From positions 7,509,001 to 7,573,000 of the forward strand of contig NC_035170.2 in NCBI RefSeq assembly GCF_001659605.2: a stretch of DNA of 64,000 bases, in the 5' to 3' direction. Positions 1-9,769 of the stretch are shown here, one piece after another. A model generated the notes under the pieces. The model had not been told where the DNA came from. It made no database searches and was given only the letters and a program-made list of their open reading frames with translations. Both the position numbers and the translations under genes were made by a program. The stretch's first letter is position 1. Each line of letters starts with the position of its first letter. The stretch is from Manihot esculenta. Lineage: Eukaryota; Streptophyta; Magnoliopsida; Malpighiales; Euphorbiaceae.

Positions 1-924
1 TGCCATGAGTTATAGTAGGTTGTTGCATTAGTATCCACGAATATGTTGCATTGCATTTATGATGATGATGTGGATTGGTCATTGAATGATCCTTTAGTCC
101 TCATATGATATGATGATGTTATGGCATGATATGGTATGGAAGTCCAGGTTGTACCCATTCTACGTCCTTGGCACGATGTAAGAGGAAGTCCAGGTTGTAC
201 CCATTCTACGTCCCTGGCACAGTTGGACTGTATGTTATGTTATGTTAAGAGAAAGACCGGTTGTACCCATTCTACGTCCCGGCACAGTTGGACTATGTAG
301 AGGACTACAGGTGACAATACCATCCGAGATGTGATTTGTTGTGATGTGTTGCATTACATAATGGCATGAGATTTTAAATATATGTTTTCACTATTCTGCT
401 CACTGGGCTTTGTAGCTCACCCCTCTCCCCTAACCCCAGATGTGCAGGTGCAGGGTAGACCAGGAGGTTAGCCAGAGTTTTGGAAGTATGTTTATGTAAT
501 AGTTAGATTGTGGACATGATAATTGTACTATGATGTAATGTAAGAGATTACAGTATGTTATGTAATGAGGTATATTGAGGTTATAGTGGTGCTTGACCCT
601 ATGAGTATTGTAATCCCTTGTTGATGCATGATCTTAGTTATTTGATGTTTATGTTTAAGCCAACTCATCTCATGTTGTATCGCCCGTTGGGGCATTGATG
701 AGATCCCACAGAGGGATCACGATTATGATCAGGACTATGTTCATGTATGTTTAGGTTGAGTTGGATGTTTTAAGGAAAAGTTTTAAAATTTTTATGCATG
801 TTGTTGATCATGTATGGGATTATACAGGTTTACAGGATGTATGTTTGGCTTGCTACGGGTCCCGGCGGCCTTAAGTCGACCCGGATCCTAGCGCCGGTAG
901 CGGTCCGATTTTCGGGTCGTTACA
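1..924 (+). repeat. 3' part of a forward LTR (solo LTR or 3' LTR), cut by the window start
   Basis: The end matches every other LTR here: a conserved terminal block with CCGGTAGCGG and GGGTCGTTACA, finishing in CA at 924. No primer-binding site follows, so this is a 3' LTR or a solo LTR, not a 5' LTR. It holds three hairpin repeat units (about 141-284) and the pyrimidine-rich acceptor-like stretch near 420-450. Its text is closest to the LTRs of element D. The left end lies outside the window. Confidence 0.85.
141..284 (+). repeat. Tandem hairpin units, three copies
   Basis: Unit 1 pairs CCAGG (144-148) with CTTGG, which needs one G-U pair. Unit 2 pairs CCAGG (190-194) with CCTGG (213-217). 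Unit 3 pairs CCGG (257-260) with CCGG (279-282). The loops share CCCATTCTACG and the 3' arm is followed by CAC. Confidence 0.75.
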
Positions 925-1559
925 AATGTGCATGAGAGACTTGAGTTCTCCCATTCTGGAAGAACTCAGGTTCGGCTGCCGAAGCCATGTTCAGCCGCCG
1001 AACCTGCCTGGGGAGGCAGTTCTGGCTACCGAACCCTGCTCCCAAAAGTTTGGACTTTCGGCTCTGGAGGGGAGTTTCGACCGCCGAACCTGCCGCCGAA
1101 GGTGCATGACTTTCAGCTCTGGAAGCACTTTCGGCCGCCGAAGGTGCCGCCGAAGGTGCATGGCTTTCAGCTCTGGAGGGACTTTCGGCCGCCGAACCTG
1201 CCGCCGAAAGTGCCCTGTTCAACCTTTCTTTGCATGTTTTCTATGTTTGTTTTATGATGTTTGAGGGGGTTTTTGGGGAGATGTTTAGAGTTATGCTAGA
1301 GTATGTTTGGTCCCTCATTAGATTCTACCTGTGTAGGATCGGACCCGAGGAACCGAGGTGATCAGCAGTGAGATAGCTGCTTCAGAGTTAGTCCAGAGTC
1401 AGCCAGAGGTTAGTGGAACTAACTTAATCCTTTATTTCATGAAAGCAAATGTTTTAAGCATGTTCATGCATCATGATATATAATAGGTTATTGGCATTAG
1501 AATTCAAGAATATGACGCATTACATTATTCATTGTGGGTGTGGATGGACAACAGGACAA
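925..1559 (+). repeat. Middle piece of an older LTR, truncated on both sides
   Basis: The piece starts at a point that in complete LTRs lies inside the leader half (AATGTGCAT, then the TTCGGCNGCCGAA array at about 965-1215). It runs on through the conserved block with TGTGTAGGATCGGACC to about 1555. The left side is cut by the LTR ending at 924. The right side is cut by element B at 1560. The missing 3' part is not found after B, so it was lost with B's 3' end. Confidence 0.8.
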
Positions 1560-3360
1560 TGTAATACCTGGCTAGACCCCGGCATCAGAATTCCTATTTT
1601 TCGGTGGAATCTCGGATGTCGGAAACATCTAGAAGGGTAAAATATGTTTTTCTAAAATGTTTTCATGTGTTTTAAGGTTTGAAGTAAGAAAGAAATTGAG
1701 TTTTTGAAAGAAAAGTGCCTTGGAAGGAAATCCAAGTTCGGCTGCCGAATCAAGTGGAGATCCTACCTTTCTTTTATGTTTTATGAAAGTTTTGAGAGGT
1801 TTTAAGGAGTAGTGATGCATGTTTAGGTTAGTTGTATATGTTAGGGTTTATGTGAGTTTAAGGATGAAATGTGTGTTTAATGTATGTTGCTTGTTGATGT
1901 TTGTTGGGGTATAGGATATTTTGAGACCCCTATATACTTGTGTTCATGTTTATGCATGTTTGGGAGTGTTGTGCATGAGTTTGGAAGGTTTGGGAGGCAA
2001 ATGTGTGAGTAAGGCTTGAGTTCTGCCATTCTGGAAGAACTCAGGTTCGGCAGCCGAAGCCATGTTCGGCCACCGAACCTGCCTGGGGAGGCAGTTCTGG
2101 CTGTCGAACCCTGCCCCCGAAAGTTTGAACTTTCGGCTCTGGAAAGGAGTTTCGGCCGCCGAACCTGCCCCCGAAAGTTGTCGAGTTTCAGCTCTGGAAC
2201 CACTTTCGGCCGCCAAACCTGCCGCCGAAAGTGGCAGAGTTTCAGGTCTGAAGGGACTTTCGGCCGCCGAACCTGCCGCCGAAAGTGCCCTGTTCAGCCT
2301 TCCTTTGCATATTTTCTATGATTGTTTTATGATGTTTTAGGGGGTTTTTAGGGAGATTTTTAGAGTCTTGTTAGTGTATGTTTGGTCCCTCATTTGAGTC
2401 CACCTGTGTAGGTTCGGACCCGAGGAACCAACGATCCCAGCAGTGAGATAGCTGCTTCAGAGTTTGTCAGAGTCAGCCTGAGGTGAGTAGAATGGATCTT
2501 TATGTTTCAAAGCAAATAAATTTTGAGCATGTTCATGCATCACGAATGACATGATATATACTAGGTTGTTTGCATTAGAAATCACGAATATGTTGCATTG
2601 CATATTATGATGTTGATGTGGATGGATGTTGGATGACCCATTAGTCTTCGATACGATATGATGACGACGATACGGTACAGAAGTCCAGTGAGGCCCATTC
2701 TACGCCCCTGGCACAGAGTAAGAGAAAGACCAATGAGGCCCATTCTACGCCCCTGGCACCATTGGAATGTGTAGAGAGCTATTGGTGACAAATCCATCCT
2801 TGATGTGGATTGTTTGTAATGTGATGCATTCCATGAAAGCATGTGTTTTAATATATTGTTTTACTATTCTGCTCACTGGGCTCTAGTAGCTCACCCCTTT
2901 CCCTTAACCCCCAGGTTTGCAGGTTCGGGATAGACTAGGAGGTCATCAAGAGTAAAGGCTTAGTGTATGTAATAGTTAGTCGTGGACATGAAAGATATTG
3001 TATAGAATTGTATTGAGGATTAGTATTGTGCTTGGCCCTAATGTATGAGAATCCCTTTTGATACATGATCTTTATATAATATTTTATTAATGTAATGTAA
3101 ACCAAGCTTGATGTATGTAATGTTGACCCAGCTAGAGCATTTGATGAGGGCTCTAGTATGGGGTTCGTATGTTTAATGTTATGGTGCATGCACAGGTCGA
3201 GCTTGGTAGATGGAAAGTTTAAAATTTTTATGAAAATGTATGATCATGTATGGGATTTATCAGGTATGACAGGTTGTATGCTAGGCCTGCTACGGGTCCC
3301 GGCGACCTTAAGTCGATCTGGATCCTAGCACCAGTAGCGGTCCGATTTCGGATCGTTACA
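1560..3360 (+). repeat. 5' LTR of element B, with an internal deletion covering the promoter
   Basis: The LTR starts TGTAATACC and ends GATCGTTACA. At 1801 bp it is about 400 bp shorter than its relatives. The missing part is between about 1755 and 1760, where the text jumps from the first GCCGAA array to AAGTGGAGATCC, which in relatives lies after the GAGGTAAGTG motif. The TATA box and start region are therefore gone. The second array (about 2045-2290) and two hairpin units (about 2692-2760) remain. Confidence 0.88.
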
Positions 3361-3363
3361 GAT

Positions 3364-3375
3364 TGGTATCAGAGC
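3364..3375 (+). other. Primer-binding site of element B (tRNA-iMet)
   Basis: TGGTATCAGAGC lies three bases after the LTR end. It is complementary to the 3' end of plant initiator-Met tRNA, the usual minus-strand primer of this lineage. Confidence 0.9.
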
Positions 3376-3551
3376 CCTAGGTTCATATGGTCGGACCTAG
3401 AGAATGTCGGGCTCATAGATGTTCTAGAAGGGCAAGCACAATAGGAAAATCATGTCCACTAGGATAGGATGTAGAGTCCTATCTTGATTGATGATGTGAA
3501 ATGCCATGATTTTATGCATGTGCATTAATGATATGTTATGTATGTGGTGCT

Positions 3552-3575
3552 GGTTCATGTGTTTCCACATGAACC
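3552..3575 (+). repeat. Leader inverted repeat of element B
   Basis: Ten-base arms GGTTCATGTG and CACATGAACC surround a TTTC loop, 49 bases before the gag ATG. The same structure is found in D, E, G and H, and a shorter form in F. Confidence 0.8.
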
Positions 3576-3623
3576 ATTTGATGCTAATATTTTATGTGAT
3601 GTGTGCTGTTTTTCAGTAAGCAG

Positions 3624-3884
3624 AATGCGAGGCACTCGTCGATCTGCGTGATTGACTGGAGTCCCACCAGAAAATGAGGGCATGGATGCCCATCCCCCTG
3701 CATTGCCAAGGGCAATGTCCTGCAGATCTAGTAGAGAGAGAGTATCAAGGGACCCTAGAAGGTCTTTTGATGCAAGCATAAGGGGAGCAGTTCAGGGAGG
3801 AATGTCAGCTGAGGGGAATGAAATGGATGTTGACCAGAGAAGGGATGGAAGTTTGGGTGTAAGCATGTCTGAAGAGGGCATGGG
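3624..3884 (+). pseudogene. gag: Element B gag, N-terminal piece
   Basis: The ATG at 3624 opens the basic N-terminus seen in all copies (M-R-G-T-R-R-S type). A TGA at 3648-3650 replaces the ninth codon, which is Arg elsewhere. The rest of the frame runs open to the insertion of element C at 3885. The conserved text around the ATG decides the start. The piece holds the charged N-terminal region and stops before the Pro/Tyr-rich segment. Confidence 0.85.
3880..3884 (+). other. Target-site duplication of element C, left copy
   Basis: ATGGG here is repeated exactly at 13564-13568, on the far side of element C. Confidence 0.9.
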
Positions 3885-4150
3885 TGTAATACCCAGCTAG
3901 AATCCGGCATCGGAAATCTACTTTCCGGTGGCATCCAAGATGTCGGAACGCTCTAGAGGGTAATAGATATGTTTTCTTTTGTGTTTGAGTAAGTTTGAAT
4001 GTTTTAAAGTGTAAAGGAAATGAGTTTTTTGAAATAAAAGAGCCAAGGAAGAAATGCAAGGTTCGGCCGCCGAAGGTGAAAGTTCGGCCGCCGAACATGC
4101 ATGGCTTTTGGATTCACGTTAGGCCGCCGAAGGTGGTCTGGCCAGCCACC

Positions 4151-4159
4151 TATAAAAGG
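4151..4159 (+). promoter_or_regulatory. Predicted TATA box of element C 5' LTR
   Basis: TATAAAAGG lies about 266 bp into the LTR, after the first GGCCGCCGAA cluster. The same box stands at the same place in the other complete LTRs. The LTR continues for about 1.9 kb downstream, so U3 is short and R/U5 is unusually long. Confidence 0.7.
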
Positions 4160-4674
4160 CCCTAGGTCGGTGAAATGGATAAGTTTCTTCCATTTTCACA
4201 GACCTAGGTGAGACCATGCTCTTTCTTGGGTGATCTTCATGACTTGTACAAATCTTTCAAAGTTTTGATGAGTTTGTATGTTGTTTTGAAGGTTTTGAGC
4301 TAAAAACCAAGATTTTGAAGCTTGGAGACTTTGAGAGAAAATTGCTCCATATCTCCACGTTAGGATCACATATCCTCTAGATCTTCAAGAGGTAAGTGTA
4401 GATCCGTAGCTTCTTTGAGGTTTTATGAAGGTTTTATGAAGGTTTTTGGGTAGAGATGCATGATTAGGGTAAGGTGAGGTTTTGGTTGATTTATGGTCAA
4501 AGCTTGCATATGTGTTTGGTTGTGCTATTTGTTGGGGTTTTGAGGTAGTTTTGGACCCCTTTGTGTATATGTTTGAGTATTTGTGTGTTGTAGAGTTGAG
4601 GTTTGCATGTTTGAGAAGTTTGGAGGAAGATTTCATGAAGTTGAGCAGGGTTCTGCCTTACTAGGGAACCCAGT

Positions 4675-4965
4675 TTCGGCCGCCGAAAGAAGGTTCGGCC
4701 GCTGAACATGCTATGGAGGTGGTTTCGGCTGCCTAAGCTTGCCCAAGTTTGCCCCCGAAAGTTTGGATTTTGGCTCTAGAGGGGAGTTTCGGCCGCCGAA
4801 AGTACCGCTGAAGGTTTGAGACTTTCGGCTCTGGAGTGCCTTTCAGCCCCTGAACCTTGCCCCTGAAGTTGGGTTCGGCTGCCGAAAGTGAAGTTCAGCC
4901 GCCGAAGGTGCATGAGTTTCGGCTATGGAGAGGACTTTCGGCCGCCGAACCTGCCGTCGAAAGGG
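4675..4965 (+). repeat. GGCCGCCGAA box array in the transcribed half of the LTR
   Basis: Near-palindromic boxes of the form TTCGGCCGCCGAA recur every 20-60 bp, linked by ACTTTCGGCTCTGGAG-like text. Several boxes contain GCCGCC, the core of the plant GCC box. Equivalent arrays are at about 12113-12383, 16628-16880, 21468-21655, 22582-22805, 25905-26095, 30435-30630, 38050-38190, 40957-41150, 48582-48775, 52990-53245, 59750-59950 and 62362-62560. Confidence 0.8.
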
Positions 4966-5340
4966 TCCTGTCCAGCCTTCTTTTGCATACTTTATGTGAT
5001 TGTTTTAGGATGTTTTAGGGAGTGTTTGGGGAGTTGTATAGAGATGGTCTTAAGGTAGTTTGGTCCCTCATTTGAGTCCACCTGTGTAGGAACAGACCAG
5101 AGGAACCGAAAAGAGCAGCAGTGAGCACTGCTTCAGAGTTTTCAAAGTCAGTACAGAGTCAGCCAAAGGTGAGTGGAACTAAACTTAATCTTTTAATATG
5201 AGAACTTAAATGCTTTTAGCATGTTTCATGCATCATGATTATGCAATAGGTTGATTGCATTAGACATCACGAATATATTGCATTGCATTCGATGTTGTTG
5301 ATATGGGTGATAGTGGATGATCCAGTAGTCCCTGAGTAAG

Positions 5341-5458
5341 ACCAGGACCCCATTCTACGGCCTGGCACGGTAGATAAGGAAGTCCAGGACCCCATTCTAC
5401 AGCCTGGCACGGTATATAGTATACAAGAAGACCAGGACCCCATTCTATGGCCTGGCAC
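5341..5458 (+). repeat. Tandem hairpin units, three copies (element C 5' LTR)
   Basis: Each unit reads CCAGG, then a loop with CCCCATTCTACGG or a close variant, then CCTGG and CAC. All three stems are perfect 5-bp pairs. The 3' LTR carries five units. Confidence 0.8.
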
Positions 5459-6072
5459 AAGTTTAGGATGTCGGGACTATTTGGGGCCATGTTCACCCGA
5501 GATGATGTGAATTGTCTGTGATGTGATGCATTTCATGAGAGCATGTTTATAACATGTTTTATTGTTCTACTCACTGGGCTATAGGAGCTCACCCCACTCC
5601 CTTAACCCCAGTCTTGCAGGATCAGAGTGCAGGGGAAGTCAGAAGAGTCCAGAAAGAGTAAAGAGTTTTGTAATAGCATAGTGTGGACATGTAATATTTG
5701 TAAAGAGATGTAATGGTATATAGAGTTTAGTATTGTGCTTGACCTAGATGTGTTGTAAATCCTTTTGGTATACATGATCTGTTTATTGTATGTACATGTT
5801 TTTATGAGGCTGGAAACCAGGCTTACCATATTATGAGTTTAACCCGTCTAGAGCAAGCTCTAGTAAGGGGTTCTATAAGGACAGAGATAGTGCATGCATA
5901 GGTAGAGCCGTGGTTCAGAGCAGAGTTTTATACTTTTACAGAAAATGTATGATCATGTATGGGATTTTACAGGTACACAGACAGTATAGCAGGCTTGCTA
6001 CGGGTCCCGGCGACCTTAAGTCGATTTGGATCCTAGCGCCGGTAGCGGTCCGGTTTTCGGCTCGTTACATAT

Positions 6073-6084
6073 TGGTATCAGAGC
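6073..6084 (+). other. Primer-binding site of element C (tRNA-iMet)
   Basis: TGGTATCAGAGC lies three bases after the LTR end. The leader that follows (to 6293) keeps the conserved CAAGCACAATAGG and CCACTAGGATAGGATG blocks. It lacks the GGTTCATGTG inverted repeat seen in the other elements. Confidence 0.9.
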
Positions 6085-6293
6085 CCTAGGTTTATATGGT
6101 CGGACCTATAGAGAGAGTGTCGGGCTCAGAGAGGGTAGGTTAAGCACAATAGGAAATCATATCCACTAGGATAGGATGTTGAGTCCTGTCTATATGCTGA
6201 TGTGAAATGCCATAAGTTATGCATGTGCATTGTTGTTATGTGCTGTGTAGTTGCTGATGTATGCTGTTATGTGTTGTTTTCCCGTAAGCTAAG

Positions 6294-7651
6294 ATGAGAG
6301 GAACTCGTCGATCTGCATGATTGACTGGAGTCCCACCAGTGAATGAAGGTTCAGCTGCTCGTCCTCCTGCGTTGCCAAGGGCGAGATCTCAGAGATCAAG
6401 CAGGGAGGGTACGTCAAGGGACCCTAGAAGGTCTTTTGACGAGAGCAGAAGAGGAACAGTTAGAGGAGGAAGGTCAGAGGAAGTGAGGGAGGCCATGGAT
6501 GTGGATCAGCCAAGAGAGGAAAGCATGGGTATGGATAGGTCGGAAGAGGGTATGGGTGAGTCTCAGGAAGGCGCTCAGGCTTCGGGGTTTGGTTATCCAC
6601 CCCAGTATCCACCCTTTACACAGGGCTCGGGGTATCGATGGAGGGTACGTCAGATTACTCTGGTTTTACCCCATATCCTACCTACATGCCTTACATGCCT
6701 TATCCTCCTTTTTACCCACCATATCCCATGTATCCACCCACAACTTTCCATCCCAGTTCAACATACCCAGAGCCAAGTTCAGCACCTTCTCCACCACCAG
6801 AACCAGAACCAGTAGCCCCTGTTGTCCAAGTACCTCAACCTAGCTCAGCTGAGGGAAGTAAAGTGAAAATGACAGAGTATTTGAAGTTGGATGCTCCCAA
6901 ATTCAATACGGGAGATGATCCATTTGAGTACCTCAGAACGGTTAAGATGATAACCGAGGAGTTAGGAGCTGATGATAGCAGAGCCATTGAGATGGTAGGG
7001 TTCACACTCAAATGTAAGAAAGCTCGAGAGTGGTTCAAGAATTATGTGGCCCCTAGGTTGGACAGCATGTCATGGGGAGAGTTCGCCAATGAGTTTGCAG
7101 GGTGGGCTTTTCCTGACAGTTCCAGGGAGCTGAAAGTGATAGAATTTGAGCAGTTGAGGCAGACCGAGGAGATGAGAGTAGATGAATACACAGACAAGTT
7201 CCTGGATTTGCTTCAGTATGTGGGTCAGGCTTATGACACTGACCAGAAGAAGGCAAGGAGATATACTATGAGATTGCATCCCCGGTATTCCTCCTTGATT
7301 CTTCCAGCAGAGAAAGAGAGTTTCCACTCTATTGTGGATGCAGCCAGGAAAATGGAGGCGAGTGCCATCATTCAGGGGATAGTAAAACAGTAAGTGGCAC
7401 AGCCTTCGGGTTCTAAGACCCCCAGTGCAGCAGCTTCAGGCAGCAAGAAATGGGGAAACGCAAAAGGTCAAAAGAACAAGTTCTGGAGCAAGATCAAGTC
7501 TGGTATGGGAATGGGTAGTGGCTCAAGCTCTGGCACAAGCAGTCCAGTATGTGGGAGATGTGGGAGACCACATCAAGGAGTTTGTCGGTTGGGATCTACA
7601 GCCTGTTATAAGTGTGGGCAGGAGGGACATTTTTCACAGGAATGTCCTTAG
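6294..7651 (+). pseudogene. gag: Element C gag (disabled)
   Basis: This is the structural capsid/nucleocapsid protein of the particle. The ATG at 6294 starts the conserved basic N-terminus, and a TGA at 6318-6320 replaces codon 9, as in element B. A one-base deletion near 6630 shifts the frame within the Pro/Tyr-rich segment, and the reading then continues from 6638. The Gag core ([32 protein letters not shown]) is clear, followed by a TAA at 7391-7393. The C-terminal part holds a CX2CX3HX3C motif and a standard zinc knuckle (CYKCGQEGHFSQEC), then a TAG at 7649-7651. Confidence 0.88.
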
Positions 7652-8131
7652 ACGACCTTTATGGCACCATCCCAGCAGATGAGCTCAGGCAGTGTAGCAC
7701 AGCCAGTAGCTCCAGCCATGCCTCAGAGTAGTGGCAGAGGTAGAGGGAGAGGGTCAGCCTCTTCTTCAGCAGCAGGTTCCCGAGGTGGAGGTCCTATAGC
7801 CCTAGCACGGATCTTCACTGTGACTCAGGAGGAGGCAAACACGTCGAACACAGTGGTGTCAGGTAATCTCATCATTGGGTGTTCTGATGTGTATGCTTTG
7901 ATGGACCCCAGTGCTTCTCACTCTTTTATTGCTTCTGGAGCCGTAGAGAGAGTGGGTCTGATGATCTCTGAGTTAGAGTGTCCTCTCTGGGTCAGTGGAC
8001 CCAAATGTGACCCATCAGTGGCAGAGTCAGTCTGTCGCTTCAGTCCAGTGTTCATAGAGGGTAGATGCCTTCCAGCTGACCTTGTGGTTCTAGATTTGAC
8101 GGATTTTGATGTCATTCTAGGGATGGATTAG
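7652..8131 (+). pseudogene. Element C protease domain (disabled)
   Basis: This piece is in frame with gag and RT. It contains a Gly/Arg/Ser-rich linker, then the retropepsin-like segment with active-site text ALMDPSASHSF. Relatives read DPGAS, so the Gly after the catalytic Asp-Pro has become Ser. It ends in the conserved [12 protein letters not shown] and a TAG at 8129-8131, where relatives have a Trp codon (G-to-A). The domain would normally be released from the Gag-Pol polyprotein and process it. Confidence 0.82.
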
Positions 8132-9769
8132 CTATCTACATATGGAGCTACCTTGGACTGTAGAGACAAGGTAGTTAGTCTCAGAGACCAGGATGGGTCA
8201 GAGTGTGTCTTTAGAGGAGACAGGAGGGGTACTCCTAGAGGTTTGATCTCAGCCCTTCAGGCTCGTAGGTTGCTAAGGAGGGGTTGTCAGGGGTTTCTAA
8301 CTCATGTGAGAGAGCTAGATAGTCAGGTTAGGGAACCAGCCTCGGTACCAGTAGTCCGAGAATTTCCAGATGTCTTCCCAGACGAGCTTCCAGGACTACC
8401 ACCTGATAGGGAGATGGAGTTTGAAATAGAATTGCTGCCTGGTACCAGACCTATCTCTATTCCTCCCTACAGGATGGCACCAGCAGAGTTAAAGGAGTTG
8501 AAAGAGCAGTTGCAGGACTTGGTAGATAAGGGTTTCATCCGCCCTAGTACCTCACCTTGGGGTGCTCCAGTGCTTTTTGTCCGAAAGAAGGATGGATCCC
8601 TCAGACTTTGTATCGACTACAGGCAGTTGAACAAGGTCACTACCAAGAATAAGTATCCCCTGCCTAGGATCGATGATCTATTTGACCAGCTAGCTGGAGC
8701 AGGTTGTTTCTCTAAAATAGATTTGAGGTCCGGGTATCATCAGTTGAGAGTCAGAGAGATAGATGTACCAAAGACAGCTTTCAGGACCAGATATGGGCAT
8801 TATGAGTTCTTGGTAATGCCGTTCGGGTTAACTAACGCCCCTGCAGCATTCATGGATCTCATGAACAGAGTTTTCAGCGAGTATCTGGATCACTTTGTTA
8901 TTGTCTTCATCGATGATATCTTAATGTACTCCAGAGATGCAGAGGAGCATGCCCAGCATCTGAGGACAGTTCTGCAGACACTAAGAGAGCATGGTTTATA
9001 TGCCAAGTTCTCGAAGTGTGAGTTTTGGTTGAGGAGCATTTCCTTCTTGGGGCATGTAGTATCCGCAGAAGGTATTGAGGTAGACCCCAAGAAGACAGAG
9101 GCTGTAACTAACTGGCCCAGATCCACATCAGTGACAGAGATCAAAAGCTTTTTGGGTTTGGCAGGTTACTACAGGAGGTTCGTACAGGACTTCTCCAAGA
9201 TAGCTGCTCCTATGACCAAATTGACTAAGAAAAATCAGCGGTTCGCGTGGTCGGACCAATGTGAAGAGAGCTTTGAAGAGTTAAAGAGAAGATTAACATC
9301 AGCACCGGTGTTAGCTCTGCCCGTTAGTAATGAGGACTTCACAGTGTTCTGTGATGTGTCCAGAGTGGGCTTGGGTTGTGTTTTAATGCAGAACGACAGG
9401 GTGATAGCTTATGCTTCTAGACAGCTGAAGAAGCACGAGTTGAATTACCCCACCCATGACCTAGAGATGGCGGCAGTTATCTTTGCACTCAAGATGTGGA
9501 GGCATTACCTTTATGGGGTTAAATGCGAGATCTTCACCGATCACAAGAGTTTACAATACATCTTGAGTCAGAAGGAGCTGAATTTGAGGCAGAGAAGATG
9601 GGTAGAACTGCTCAGTAACTATGATTGCAGGATTCAGTATCATCCGGGTAAGGCGAATATTGTGGTAGACGCCCTAAGCCGGAAATCACGAGGTAGTTTG
9701 TCCCATATAGCAGCAGAGAGAAGACCAGTGGTGATGGAGTTTTACAAGCTCATTGAGGAAGGGTTATAG
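8132..9769 (+). pseudogene. pol: Element C reverse transcriptase and RNase H
   Basis: The reading is open after the protease stop and ends at a TAG (9767-9769) that replaces a Gln codon. The RT fingers and palm are complete: [44 protein letters not shown] and the catalytic FIDD at 8906-8917. RNase H follows with its Asp (FCDVSR), Glu (HDLEMAA) and Asp (FTDHKSL), then the HPGKAN tether. Domain order RT-RNase H-integrase is that of Ty3/gypsy. The fragment keeps its catalytic residues but has no start of its own. Confidence 0.88.

Larger units (their letters stand above)
3885..6069 (+). repeat. 5' LTR of element C
   Basis: Starts TGTAATACCC and ends CTCGTTACA, 2185 bp. In order it holds a short first array of GGCCGCCGAA boxes (about 4060-4125), a TATA box, a splice-donor-like GAGGTAAGTG (about 4389), a second array (about 4675-4965), a donor-like GGTGAGTGG (about 5168), three hairpin units and the conserved terminal block. 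Confidence 0.92.

Noticed and set aside
920..1264. Several overlapping open frames rich in Ser-Ala-Ala-Glu or Arg-Arg-Pro-Asn in the LTR arrays, here and in every other LTR
   Set aside because: They are translations of the GGCCGCCGAA arrays on both strands and in several frames. They have no conserved start, differ between copies and lie in LTR sequence.
1..1559. One single LTR covering 1-1559
   Set aside because: A conserved LTR end (TTACA) occurs at 924 and the text after it restarts in the middle of another LTR, so two separate LTR pieces are present.
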